Below are positions 52,735 to 60,854 of a DNA stretch of 64,000 nt, piece by piece. The position numbers were made by a program, and so were the translations under genes. Position 1 is the first letter of the stretch. Every line of letters starts with the position of its first letter. The notes under the pieces were generated by a model. That model worked only from the letters and a program-made list of their open reading frames with translations, was not told the origin of the DNA and made no database searches. The DNA is from Phocaeicola vulgatus ATCC 8482 (GTDB lineage: Bacteria > Bacteroidota > Bacteroidia > Bacteroidales > Bacteroidaceae), in the NCBI RefSeq assembly GCF_000012825.1, contig NC_009614.1:1178001-1242000 (forward strand). The letters run 5' to 3'.

Positions 52735-55123
52735 CATTGTCAGTGAATCGGAGGGACAGGGCGTCGTCCTGACCCGCAGCGGCAGCATATGCGTTTCTTT
52801 CGAACTCCGGGAACCGGAATGCTATTCCCTGACTCCGGAGGATATCGACAGGAGGGACGGCATGTTCCGGGAAGCCTTCAAGTTTCTCCCGGACGGCACA
52901 TATGTGCACAAACAGGATGTGTTCCTCAAGGAAAGGTACTGTCCGGACATTGCCGGCGGTTCTTTCCTTGACCGGGCCGATGCGCGGCATTTCCGGGGAC
53001 GACTGTATGTCAGCCATACCTGCGTCATGCACTTTGTACTTTCCGGACTCAAAAGTCTTGAGAAGGCCTACATATCCTCGCCCCTGTCCTATAAGGAGAA
53101 CCTCCATAAGGAGGACCTCGCCAGGCTCGATGAATTCCTCGAGGGAGTTGACAACGCCGTCGGCATCATCCGGAGCATGCGTGATACGGAGATAGCCCCG
53201 ATGTCAGGGCAGGAAATGCGGGACTTCACGGCCGGATACACCACCCTGTTCGACGCCCCGGGGGCGGTTGTGGACATACATGCCGACACGGAACTCCGCA
53301 CAGGAAAGAAACGGGCACGCTGTTTCGCCGTCTGCGATGAGATCTTTCTCCCTGACGGCAGCCTGGATTCCTGTGTACGGGACGACTCCCTTCCTCCCGC
53401 CGGCTCCCTGCTGTACCATCCGATGCTGGAGCGGCTTGGGATGTACCTGCCGTACAACCACATCGTGAACCAGGTGGTTTTCTTTGAGGGGAACGGACGG
53501 CTGCGCGAGCGGATCGCCCGCAATATCGACATTTATGGAAGCAATTCCGGCATGAGCAGGTCCATCAAGGTACAGTACCAGAAACTGGACGAGCTCCAGC
53601 AGGAAATCCTTGAGGAGAACGAGACACTGGTACGCAGCTTCTTCTCGGTCTGTGTGTTCGACGAGTCGGAGGCCGAACTGGAGAAGGCCGACAAAAAGAT
53701 CAGGGAGACGCTCAACCTGGCCCGTCTCGGGTATTATATTCCCGGATATGAGAACCTGGCTGCGGTGCATTTCGCCTGCGTCCCCGGCCAGATCCACCTG
53801 ATGCCGCGGAAATACCTGTTCCTGACCACCCTGCCCATAGCATTGTGCTTCTTTCTCCAGTGCGGCAGTTTCAGGAATGACAGCGAGGGCATCTATGTGC
53901 ATGACAGGATGTACCAGGTCCCTCTGAGAAAGGACATCTGGGATGCGGGCAAGAAGAGGGTCAACGCCCGTAACGGGATGGTCATAGCCGGAACCGGCGG
54001 CGGCAAGTCCGCCTTTACCCTGAACCTTACCCAGCAGCTCATCGAGCAGGACTATACGGTCGTGGTGGTCGAGTTCGGAAAGAGCTTCAGCCAGCTCTGC
54101 AGGCTCTATCCGGACATCTCCCTGCACGTGGACTACGACGGCAGGACGGCGCTGGGCATCAACCCCTTCGACCTGCAGGGGGAGGAACTGGACAACGGAA
54201 GCATCGAGATGCTCTCGGGGGTCGTGCAGAAATACTGGAGGCACATGTTCACAAAGGACGAGTCGGAGAAGGAGGTGGCCCTCACCCGTTTCATCCAGGA
54301 CTATTACGAGAATGTCCGTGAAGGGCACAATTTCGAGAGTTTCTACAACCACGTGACGGAACATTACCCCGAGATTCTGGCAAGGAAGCACATCCCCAAA
54401 GATTATTTCTCCCTGGAGTCCTTCAGCCTGAACTGCGGCGAGTTCCTGCCCGGCAGACGCTACGAGAACGTATGCAAGGATACGGGAACGGACTTCTCGG
54501 GAAAGAGGTTCATCGTGTTCGAACTGACGCAGATCAAGCAGGACAGGTTTCTGAGCAACCTCGTGATGGGCATGATATTCACCGTCATACAGAAGAAGCT
54601 GCTCAGTGACCGGAGGAAACGGGGCGTCCTGATCTTTGACGAGTACGGCGAGACCGCGCAGATGGTCGATACGGCCACGGGAACCGGGATACACAGCTCC
54701 GTGGCCTTCTGCTATCAGAAGATCAGGAAGGAGAACGGGGCGGTGTACACCATCATCCAGAATCCCGACCAGCTGCCGGAGAACGAGCACACAAAGAACA
54801 TCATAGCCAATACGGACATGCTGTTCGTGCTCCCCACCAAGGAGGTCATCTACCAGTCCGTCATAGACAGGTTCAGGCTGACCCATCCCGGACAGATAGC
54901 CCTGATGAAGTCCATGAGGAACAATTTTTCGGGACAACGGCCCTATTCGGAGTGTTTCATGCGGCTGGGGGAACATTACGCCACCGTCACCCGCCTGGAG
55001 TTCTCAAGGGAGAAATTCCTTGCGTTCCAGACGGAGGGGGAGATATGGTCGGACCTTGAGGAGAAGAACCGGAGGATGTCCATGGAGGACGCCATAGAGG
55101 AATATATAAGGGAACATCAATAA
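52703..55123 (+). CDS. traG: Conjugation ATPase TraG (VirB4-like)
   Basis: 806-aa cytosolic ATPase that powers the type IV secretion machine. Walker A GTGGGKSAFTLNLTQ lies near residue 430, Walker B GVLIFDEYGE near 640, with TYMQKIR-like FCYQKIRKENGAVYTIIQNP after it, typical of the Bacteroides TraG/VirB4 family. The N-terminal 400 residues hold the VirB4 CagE/TrbE-type domain (LTRSGSICVSFELREPE). Full length. Antisense open frames across it are GC-driven shadows. Confidence 0.95.
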   Translation: MKSEEAYSILDIVSESEGQGVVLTRSGSICVSFELREPECYSLTPEDIDRRDGMFREAFKFLPDGTYVHKQDVFLKERYCPDIAGGSFLDRADARHFRGRLYVSHTCVMHFVLSGLKSLEKAYISSPLSYKENLHKEDLARLDEFLEGVDNAVGIIRSMRDTEIAPMSGQEMRDFTAGYTTLFDAPGAVVDIHADTELRTGKKRARCFAVCDEIFLPDGSLDSCVRDDSLPPAGSLLYHPMLERLGMYLPYNHIVNQVVFFEGNGRLRERIARNIDIYGSNSGMSRSIKVQYQKLDELQQEILEENETLVRSFFSVCVFDESEAELEKADKKIRETLNLARLGYYIPGYENLAAVHFACVPGQIHLMPRKYLFLTTLPIALCFFLQCGSFRNDSEGIYVHDRMYQVPLRKDIWDAGKKRVNARNGMVIAGTGGGKSAFTLNLTQQLIEQDYTVVVVEFGKSFSQLCRLYPDISLHVDYDGRTALGINPFDLQGEELDNGSIEMLSGVVQKYWRHMFTKDESEKEVALTRFIQDYYENVREGHNFESFYNHVTEHYPEILARKHIPKDYFSLESFSLNCGEFLPGRRYENVCKDTGTDFSGKRFIVFELTQIKQDRFLSNLVMGMIFTVIQKKLLSDRRKRGVLIFDEYGETAQMVDTATGTGIHSSVAFCYQKIRKENGAVYTIIQNPDQLPENEHTKNIIANTDMLFVLPTKEVIYQSVIDRFRLTHPGQIALMKSMRNNFSGQRPYSECFMRLGEHYATVTRLEFSREKFLAFQTEGEIWSDLEEKNRRMSMEDAIEEYIREHQ

Positions 55124-55152
55124 GAAATAAGAAACAACAAAAACAAGAACAA

Positions 55153-55674
55153 ATGAAGAAACTACTTTTATCCATGCTCGTGCTGATGACAGCGGCAACC
55201 GCATCCGCACAATGGGCGGTGGCGGACGCGCCCAACCTTGCACAGAACGTCAAGAACTTCTCGGAACTGCAGAAACAGGTGGGCTACCTGAAGGAGCAGA
55301 AAGACCGGCTGGACGAGACACTGGACATGATGCGCAAGGTCAACTCCGTCATCTCCAGCTGTGAGACCGCCAAATCAATCATAGAGAGACAGGGAAGACT
55401 GTCAGAGAAGTGCATAGACCTGGTGACGAACAAAAAACTGGGCACGTCAACCCTGCAGACGCTCACATCCAGCCTTGACCTGGTCATGCTCAACAACACA
55501 CGGCTCATCAGCCTGTCAAGGACCATACTTTCCACAAGCGTGAAGATGAACGACTCCGAGCGGCTGGCCGTCCTGCAGGAGATAGAGAGACAGACCATCG
55601 AGCAGGAAAGGAAGGTCTCGAAGGTATCCCGGATCATATCCCAGTATGAAAGACTGAAAAGAGCCCTGAGATAA
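55153..55674 (+). CDS. traI: Conjugal transfer protein TraI-like (DUF4141, VirB5-like)
   Basis: 173-aa exported protein: signal peptide MKKLLLSMLVLMTAATASAQ, then a long helical region (FSELQKQVGYLKEQKDRLDE) with coiled-coil pattern, ending YERLKRALR. Position between traG and traJ and the helical periplasmic layout match TraI of Bacteroides elements, a VirB5-type component. It is shorter than typical TraI (about 200 aa). Confidence 0.8.
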   Translation: MKKLLLSMLVLMTAATASAQWAVADAPNLAQNVKNFSELQKQVGYLKEQKDRLDETLDMMRKVNSVISSCETAKSIIERQGRLSEKCIDLVTNKKLGTSTLQTLTSSLDLVMLNNTRLISLSRTILSTSVKMNDSERLAVLQEIERQTIEQERKVSKVSRIISQYERLKRALR

Positions 55675-55675
55675 T

Positions 55676-56449
55676 ATGGAAGAGGCATACAGCAATCTGA
55701 ACAACGCATACCTGCAGATCAAGGGGATGATAGTGGTGGAGGGATTCTATGCCCTTGTTGCCGGATTTGTGATTACCACCTTTGTATTCAAGCTTGCGGG
55801 TATCATCAAGGAGATGGTTCACGAAGGCAAGGGATTCAATGCAAAACAGTTTTATGAGCTGGGCAGGGAGTACATCCTCTGCATAGCCCTCATCTGCATC
55901 ATGCCCGTGTTGCTGGACACGCTTGAGACCGTACTTGCATACGCCGCGGACAGGCTGATGGAGTCGCTCGCCGCCGGAGGGGTCTACAATCCGGACAATA
56001 TCTGGAAGAAGCCGATCGAGCAGCTCTTCGACGACCTGATGAACAGTGACATCATCGACATAGCGGTCAACGGGCTGGACACGGCCTTCGACTCCCTGCT
56101 GGCGGGAGCGGTGGGCAGTTTCGGGGGAGTCGCATACGACTACCTCATGCTGGTGTTCCTGTGCACGCGCTACCTTATCCTGATACTGCTCGAGGTCATA
56201 TCGCCCCTGGCGATAGCCTGCCTGTACAACAGCGACACCCGCAGTTCCTTCTACACATGGGCCAGACAGATGGTCGGGTGCTACATGCTGTATCCGGGAT
56301 TCATCATCGCCAGCGTGTTTTCTGATCTGATTGTAGTGAACTATGTACAGCAGCGCCCCTGGTCAGTAACGCTCATGGTGATATTTTCCTTCCTGCTGAA
56401 ACTGGCGATGCTCGCCACGGTGAAAGCAACGGTTAACAAATGGTTATAG
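55676..56449 (+). CDS. traJ: Conjugal transfer protein TraJ (VirB6-like)
   Basis: 257-aa polytopic membrane protein with about six helices (GFYALVAGFVITTFVFKLAG, CIALICIMPVLLDTLETVLA, YLILILLEVISPLAIACLYN). YNSDTRSSFYTWARQMVGCY is the conserved cytosolic loop of the TraJ family. Starts 1 bp after traI. It is somewhat shorter than CTnDOT-type TraJ (about 300 aa). Confidence 0.85.
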   Translation: MEEAYSNLNNAYLQIKGMIVVEGFYALVAGFVITTFVFKLAGIIKEMVHEGKGFNAKQFYELGREYILCIALICIMPVLLDTLETVLAYAADRLMESLAAGGVYNPDNIWKKPIEQLFDDLMNSDIIDIAVNGLDTAFDSLLAGAVGSFGGVAYDYLMLVFLCTRYLILILLEVISPLAIACLYNSDTRSSFYTWARQMVGCYMLYPGFIIASVFSDLIVVNYVQQRPWSVTLMVIFSFLLKLAMLATVKATVNKWL

Positions 56450-56454
56450 CTGAT

Positions 56455-57078
56455 ATGATGGACATAAAGAACATACTTAAAGATTTCTCCCGCCTGGCGG
56501 AAGCCAGAAAGAACCATACGTTCCGCACCAGGCTGGTATTCATATTCTGCGCCGCCACAATAGCGATGGTGCTGTTTTTCAGCTACAGGGTGGTGAACAG
56601 CGCGATGGACAAGATCCTGGTCGTCAATGAAGGCGGGGAACTGCTCCGCTTCAAGGCCATGCAGCAGGATCTGCTGTATGAATCCCTTTTAAAGAACCAC
56701 TGCTACCATACGGCCTATTATCTGAACAGTTTCGACAGGCTCTCCCTGCAGGAGAACCGGGCACGCGCCCTGTTCCTGGTCAACAAGCCGGACGCGAACA
56801 CCATATTCGCCAAATACCAGGCTGACAGGGGGTATGGCGACGCCCTGGAACTCGGAGTGGTCTACAGGACGGAGTTCGAGAAGATGCTCTCGGTATCCGT
56901 CAGCGGGGAGGAGTATCACGTCACCTTCTCGTCAGTCCTGAGCATCATCAACGGAAATGATGTCAGAAAGATACGGATTCTCAGCGAGGGCACCGTCATA
57001 CGTACCACGCCACGTTTTCCGGAGAACACTTCCGGATTTTTCTTCCGGACATACAACCAGCAATACGAGATGCCATGA
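56455..57078 (+). CDS. traK: Conjugal transfer protein TraK (VirB8-like)
   Basis: 207-aa bitopic protein: cytosolic N-terminus, one transmembrane helix (LVFIFCAATIAMVLFFSYRV) near residue 32 and a periplasmic domain (LLYESLLKNHCYHTAYYLNS, RYGDALELG-type segment) typical of TraK, the VirB8 counterpart. Its stop overlaps traM (ATGA). A traL gene, usual between traK and traM, is missing. Confidence 0.88.
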   Translation: MMDIKNILKDFSRLAEARKNHTFRTRLVFIFCAATIAMVLFFSYRVVNSAMDKILVVNEGGELLRFKAMQQDLLYESLLKNHCYHTAYYLNSFDRLSLQENRARALFLVNKPDANTIFAKYQADRGYGDALELGVVYRTEFEKMLSVSVSGEEYHVTFSSVLSIINGNDVRKIRILSEGTVIRTTPRFPENTSGFFFRTYNQQYEMP

Positions 57079-58046
57079 CAAAAACTGAAAGGAGCAGAAT
57101 AGTGGCGCTGGGGGGTATAGGAGCCGTGATCATCCTGCTGGTATGGGGGATCATCGCCACATTACCGAAAAAAGAGGACGGCAGGGAGGGAGAAGTGAGG
57201 CTGCGCTCTGAAATCAAGGACAATTTCACGCTCAAGGACATGCTCGGGAGTGTGGAAAAGGAAATGGAGAACCGGAGAGAAACCCCCATGCCCGGTGGAG
57301 GAAATTACGGAATGGATGAACCGGAGGACACCGTTTCCCCGGAAAGCGAGATACAGCGCATCCGGGAACTGATCAGACGCAACGAGCAGACCCTCGGAAG
57401 CGCTCCGCTTTCCGGGACGGAACAGCCCGCCCCCTCCCCCTTCAGGGAGAAGGAGGAGACGGACGGTGAGGAGGAGAAACCGGGGAAGACGGAACCGGAG
57501 GACACGGTCCCCGAAGAGACTCCCCGGAGAGGATTCAACAGCGTGCGCCTTGTCCGGCAGGACGAGAGGAACGTCATACGGGCATTCGTACATTCCACAC
57601 AGACGGTCATGGTCGGAGCGACGCTGAAGATGCAGCTGGCGGAGAACTGCCTTACGGACGACGGACAGCGCATCCGCAAGGGGACACCGGTGTTCGGGGA
57701 GGTGACCGGAATCGACGGGGAACGGGTGCTGGTCAAAATCACCTCGGTGAATCTGGCAGGGAACATACTTCCCTTTGAAAAGGAGGTGTATTCCGAGGAT
57801 GCCATGGAAGGCATATACGTTCCGGGAAATGCCAAGGCGGAAACCATCAAGGAGGCGGAAGCCGCGGGTGTCAGCGGGACGAACACAAGCATTTCCGGGG
57901 GACTTGACATGGGAAGCCAGATAGTGGCGGGCGCGGCGAACAGCGTCATCAACGCGACCAAGTCGGCCGCAAGCAAGAATATCCGAAAGATAAAGGTGAC
58001 CATCAAGACGAACTACCGGATACTGCTGAAGGATGCGAAAAAATAG
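57075..58046 (+). CDS. traM: Conjugal transfer protein TraM (VirB10-like)
   Basis: 323-aa protein: N-terminal transmembrane helix (GGIGAVIILLVWGIIATL), a long acidic Pro/Glu-rich linker (residues 60-160) and a C-terminal beta domain (TVMVGATLKMQLAENCLTDD, GTPVFGEVTGIDGERVLVKI) as in TraM/VirB10 proteins that span inner and outer membranes. Shorter than the typical about 400-450 aa, mainly in the linker. Confidence 0.88.
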   Translation: MTKTERSRIVALGGIGAVIILLVWGIIATLPKKEDGREGEVRLRSEIKDNFTLKDMLGSVEKEMENRRETPMPGGGNYGMDEPEDTVSPESEIQRIRELIRRNEQTLGSAPLSGTEQPAPSPFREKEETDGEEEKPGKTEPEDTVPEETPRRGFNSVRLVRQDERNVIRAFVHSTQTVMVGATLKMQLAENCLTDDGQRIRKGTPVFGEVTGIDGERVLVKITSVNLAGNILPFEKEVYSEDAMEGIYVPGNAKAETIKEAEAAGVSGTNTSISGGLDMGSQIVAGAANSVINATKSAASKNIRKIKVTIKTNYRILLKDAKK

Positions 58047-58078
58047 AAATACAGATTAAATAGGAAAGGATAAGGACA

Positions 58079-58534
58079 ATGGCGAAAGTATATGTGGCAA
58101 GCAGCTGGAGCAACGAATACCAGCCACGGATCGTGGCTTTTTTAAGAGAACGGGGGCATGAGGTGTACGACTTCAGGAACCCTGAAAGAAAAACAGACTT
58201 CCGCTGGTCGCAGATCAGCGGGAACTGGGAGAAGATGGAGACAGACGAGTACCTGGACGCGCTGGAGCATCCGCTGGCAGAAGCGGGATTCAGGTCGGAC
58301 TTCGATGCCATGCGGCAGGCCGACGTATGTGTGCTTGTGCTCCCCTGCGGGGCTTCAGCACATTCCGAAGCGGGATGGATGAAGGGGGCCGGAAAGAAAG
58401 TGATAGTATATCGGAACCGGCCGCAGAGACCGGAACTGATGTACAAGCTCTTTGACGGGATATTCCCAACGGCTGCGGATGTGGCACGCTTCCTGAAGGA
58501 GTTTGATGAAATGAATAATCATGCAGTTGTATGA
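58079..58534 (+). CDS. Nucleoside 2-deoxyribosyltransferase-like protein
   Basis: 151-aa cytosolic protein. AKVYVASSWSNEYQPRIVAF at the start, RSDFDAMRQADVCVLVLPCG near residue 83 and SAHSEAGWMKGAGKKVIVY near 104 with the likely catalytic glutamate match the nucleoside 2-deoxyribosyltransferase / nucleotide N-glycosidase fold. Such enzymes swap or hydrolyse bases of deoxynucleosides. It sits inside the transfer operon after traM, where no such enzyme is usual. Its 3' end has been copied twice downstream (59,940 and 60,207) as part of a local duplication. Confidence 0.75.
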   Translation: MAKVYVASSWSNEYQPRIVAFLRERGHEVYDFRNPERKTDFRWSQISGNWEKMETDEYLDALEHPLAEAGFRSDFDAMRQADVCVLVLPCGASAHSEAGWMKGAGKKVIVYRNRPQRPELMYKLFDGIFPTAADVARFLKEFDEMNNHAVV

Positions 58535-58535
58535 C

Positions 58536-58721
58536 ATGGAAAAATTCTGGTACTATGCACTTTCTGCCCTTCTGGTTATCTGCCTGAATGGATATATCCT
58601 ACTCCTGTTCTCAGGGAAACTGGAAAATTTCATTCTCAGTATCGGGACTTTTGTAAAGAAGGCCATGCGAAAAATTAAAAAGTATTTAAAGGGGAAAAGG
58701 CATCCGCTAATCAGGAAGTGA
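58536..58721 (+). CDS. Small membrane protein, family member 1
   Basis: 61 aa: MEKFWYYALSALLVICLNGY leads into one transmembrane helix, then LLFSGKLENFIL and a very basic tail (KKAMRKIKKYLKGKRH). The pattern CLN-x(4)-LF-S/T-G-K/R-LE recurs in the next gene. It overlaps the end of the deoxyribosyltransferase-like gene region (1 bp after its stop). Founding member of a local family of 55-61-aa proteins. Confidence 0.6.
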   Translation: MEKFWYYALSALLVICLNGYILLLFSGKLENFILSIGTFVKKAMRKIKKYLKGKRHPLIRK

Positions 58722-58722
58722 A

Positions 58723-58785
58723 GTGCCTGTAAACTATTATAAACGGACTCTGAAAGCGACAATAACGAATGATGAAAAAAAATAT
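58723..58785 (+). repeat. Module repeat, copy 1
   Basis: About 60 bp including ttataaacggactctgaaag and gacaataacgaatgatgaa, repeated at 59,688-59,750 with few changes. It lies before a small membrane-protein ORF in both places. Confidence 0.8.
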
Positions 58786-58790
58786 ATGAA

Positions 58791-58973
58791 ATGAAAGAAT
58801 TTTGGAACAAACCAGAAGGGTGGGAATATATTCTCCCCATTCTTTTCGGAATCTGCTTAAACGTATTCATTATGCTCTTTTTTACAGGAAGGCTGGAAGA
58901 CATCCTAATAAAATGTTTGGAATATCTAGAAGCACTTAAATGGAAAATAAAAAGAAAAATGAAAAGACATTAG
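58791..58973 (+). CDS. Small membrane protein, family member 2
   Basis: 60 aa: MKEFWNKPEGWEYILPILFG then ICLNVFIMLFFTGRLEDILI as the membrane helix and motif, and a basic tail (KWKIKRKMKRH). Clear relative of member 1 and of the ORF at 60,031. One predicted helix; tail probably cytosolic. Confidence 0.6.
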   Translation: MKEFWNKPEGWEYILPILFGICLNVFIMLFFTGRLEDILIKCLEYLEALKWKIKRKMKRH

Positions 58974-59401
58974 TAATAGATTTCATTTTTAGAAATCTTT
59001 TTCTCTTTGAAAGCGGCTATTGCCCCTGTGATAATGAGAAACAGATATTCTAAAAACAGTACTATGCATAATGATGCTAGCGGAGAAAAAAAATCCACCG
59101 ATAAATATATAAAAATACATATCACAATGGCACAGGTTAACAATATCATGGGAGTATAAAAACAGGCAGGATATCTGACAGGTCCCATAATGGAGAATGG
59201 AAGTCCAAGACCCAGGTATAGGGCAGAACTGCCTAATGTGAAAAAGATCTGTTCATATACGGAGAGCTCCCGAAAAAAATGGGTGAAATAACACAAAAAT
59301 GGATACAACATGAAAGTACATCCCAAAAAGCAAATAAGGATCTTGACATAAACGGAACCTATTTCAAGATCTTTCAGTAACTGGTTGTAATTTGTAGACA
59401 T
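58970..59401 (-). CDS. Four-helix membrane protein, antisense copy 1
   Basis: 143-aa protein with four predicted transmembrane helices, starting MSTNYNQLLKDLEIGSVYVK and ILICFLGCTFMLYPF. It is a clear paralogue of the protein at 60,855 (LLKDLEIG-x-x-YVKILIC-x-LGCTFMLYP shared). It is transcribed against the tra operon and has its own -7 element TACTTTTG at 59,439-59,432, 31 bp before the start. No family recognised. Candidate exclusion or immunity-type membrane protein by position only. Confidence 0.7.
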   Translation of the reverse strand: MSTNYNQLLKDLEIGSVYVKILICFLGCTFMLYPFLCYFTHFFRELSVYEQIFFTLGSSALYLGLGLPFSIMGPVRYPACFYTPMILLTCAIVICIFIYLSVDFFSPLASLCIVLFLEYLFLIITGAIAAFKEKKISKNEIYY

Positions 59402-59431
59402 GACGGTTGCTTTTAATTAATAACTGAATTG

Positions 59432-59439
59432 CAAAAGTA
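59432..59439 (-). promoter_or_regulatory. -7 element of the antisense membrane gene, copy 1
   Basis: TACTTTTG on the minus strand, 31 bp before the start codon at 59,401. Confidence 0.5.
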
Positions 59440-59498
59440 ATAAAATCCCGGCAAACTGCTTTTATAGGCTATTTGACTGGGGATAATATTTAGTAAGA

Positions 59499-59651
59499 AT
59501 GAGACAAAACCAAGTTTACATCACAGGGATACTTCTCCTGATTCTTCTTTCAGGGAAAGCCCAGAGGATCAAGGAGCTTCCGGCAGTGCTTCTGCCGATT
59601 GGATGCGGAGAGTCCTCATGTCCATGTGACGGGACATGCCCTGATAATTAG
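59499..59651 (+). pseudogene. traN 5' fragment
   Basis: 50-codon frame: MRQNQVYITGILLLILLSGK then AQRIKELPAVLLPIGCG. It matches the first 38 residues of TraN at 61,345 (ITGLFLSVFLSGKAQRIEEL) and then departs into unrelated sequence. It is a truncated duplicate of the traN start, left by tandem duplication of the module. Confidence 0.8.
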
Positions 59652-59687
59652 CTACTCCGGTAAAAGACAAGGACTTGGCAAGCCTTG

Positions 59688-59750
59688 TGTACCTGTAAGC
59701 CATTATAAACGGACTCTGAAAGTGACAATAACGAATGATGAAAAAAATGT
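59688..59750 (+). repeat. Module repeat, copy 2
   Basis: Second copy of the about 60-bp sequence at 58,723-58,785; marks the start of the second module unit. Confidence 0.8.
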
Positions 59751-59755
59751 ATGAT

Positions 59756-59935
59756 ATGGAAGAATTCTTATCGAAAAACGGCTCTGTGACCATCTTACTT
59801 TTCTGCTTTCTTCTCACCCTTAATATTGTTTCCCACATTTTGGGCTTTTGGAAGAGTTACTATGAATATTCAAGGAAAAAAGAAGAAGGCGTCAGGAAGG
59901 GACCGGACAGATGCAAAGAAGCGTCCATGAAATAG
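59756..59935 (+). CDS. Small membrane protein, family member 3
   Basis: 59 aa from MEEFLSKNGSVTILLFCFLL, one membrane helix, then a basic/charged tail (YSRKKEEGVRKGPDRCKEAS). It occupies the same place relative to the module repeat as member 2, but the sequence has drifted. An in-frame ATG at 59,735 is possible; 59,756 fits the other family members. Confidence 0.5.
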   Translation: MEEFLSKNGSVTILLFCFLLTLNIVSHILGFWKSYYEYSRKKEEGVRKGPDRCKEASMK

Positions 59936-59939
59936 ATTT

Positions 59940-60030
59940 GCATGATATCAGGGAGAGGAAAGCCCGGTTGACGGCGTGACACGCTTCCTGAAAGAGTTTG
60001 ACAGATTGAATAACTTAAAAACTGTATGAC
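59940..60030 (+). repeat. Decayed copy of the deoxyribosyltransferase gene 3' end, copy 1
   Basis: tgacacgcttcctgaaagag and the following tttgacagattgaata match the last codons of the gene at 58,079 (ARFLKEFDEMNN), preceded by the shared catgatatcagggagaggaa. The next small ORF starts right after it, as in the original arrangement. Confidence 0.7.
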
Positions 60031-60198
60031 ATGGAAGAACTTTGGAACAAGCTTGGGGCTTGGGGATATGCTGTCCCTATCCTTATGTTACTCTGTTTAA
60101 ATATACTCTTGTTTACTGACATCTTTGAAAAGATTATAATAAGATGTTGGGTATATCTGGAGAATATCATAAGGAAAAGAAAAATGAAACATCCATGA
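60031..60198 (+). CDS. Small membrane protein, family member 4
   Basis: 55 aa: MEELWNKLGAWGYAVPILML then LCLNILLFTDIFEKIIIRCW, one helix and a basic tail (RKRKMKHP). Closest to member 2 (MKEFWNKPEGWEY..PIL). It follows a decayed copy of the deoxyribosyltransferase 3' end, as member 1 follows the intact gene. Confidence 0.55.
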   Translation: MEELWNKLGAWGYAVPILMLLCLNILLFTDIFEKIIIRCWVYLENIIRKRKMKHP

Positions 60199-60206
60199 AA
60201 TAAATT

Positions 60207-60298
60207 GCATGATATCAGGGAGAGGAAAGACCAGCCGTCGATGTGGCACGGTTCCTGAAAGAGTCTGATCAAATAAAGAATTAAAAAAACGATGTGAT
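60207..60298 (+). repeat. Decayed copy of the deoxyribosyltransferase gene 3' end, copy 2
   Basis: catgatatcagggagaggaa and gatgtggcacggttcctgaa match copy 1 and the intact gene end (gatgtggcacgcttcctgaa). Confidence 0.7.
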
Positions 60299-60430
60299 AT
60301 GGGAATTATTTGGGAAAAAGCAGATTACCTGATCCGACTATTATTCATCATAGTATTAGGAATTGCATGTATACTTATAGTGATAGCCCCTCTTTATGGG
60401 GCACGGAACAATCAGCCGGAATCTGGGTAG
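60299..60430 (+). CDS. Small membrane protein (43 aa)
   Basis: MGIIWEKADYLIRLLFIIVL then GIACILIVIAPLYGARNNQP. One helix, no basic tail; in the same slot after copy 2 of the decayed 3' end. Probably a diverged or truncated family member. Confidence 0.4.
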   Translation: MGIIWEKADYLIRLLFIIVLGIACILIVIAPLYGARNNQPESG

Positions 60431-60517
60431 GAAGGCGGAACCGGAGGACTGCCTGAAGAGGACAAGGGAAAAATGAGAAAGAAAAAGAATGAAAATGAAA
60501 ATAAAAACTAAAGCAAA

Positions 60518-60751
60518 ATGGAAAACCTGTTGAGCCATGCCGGCATTTTCTTCACAATGGCTGCCGTACTGACATTTGAGGCAATCCTTCTCCGTCTGGC
60601 TTCAGAACCGGAAGGCGGGCGGGAAGTGAAGGCACGGAAAGGGGAAAGCCACCTGGGGGCATTCATACGTGAGAACTGGTACTGGCTGCTGTTGCTGTTT
60701 TGTGCGCTAGGAGCGCTTTGCTGTGCAATACTGAGATCCTGCATGATATGA
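60518..60751 (+). CDS. Two-helix membrane protein
   Basis: 77 aa with two predicted helices (AGIFFTMAAVLTFEAILLRL and NWYWLLLLFCALGALCCAIL) around a charged loop (EPEGGREVKARKGESHLG). GC-rich like the tra genes. No family recognised. It may be the original tra-operon gene of this place, with the shorter ORFs as duplicated cargo. Confidence 0.55.
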   Translation: MENLLSHAGIFFTMAAVLTFEAILLRLASEPEGGREVKARKGESHLGAFIRENWYWLLLLFCALGALCCAILRSCMI

Positions 60752-60854
60752 ATCAACAGGATACCTTCATTGCTTTTTGGTGGCTGACTGTGTGCTTATG
60801 GGCTTCTCCGCTTTCTTGCAAACAGTATATGAATACGCGGATTTTATAAGGGAG

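Noticed and set aside
53204-54976. 590-residue open frame antisense to traG
   Set aside because: It mirrors a strongly supported VirB4-type gene; GC-rich codons remove stops on the other strand. It shows no domain pattern and only low-complexity His/Leu/Val-rich sequence.
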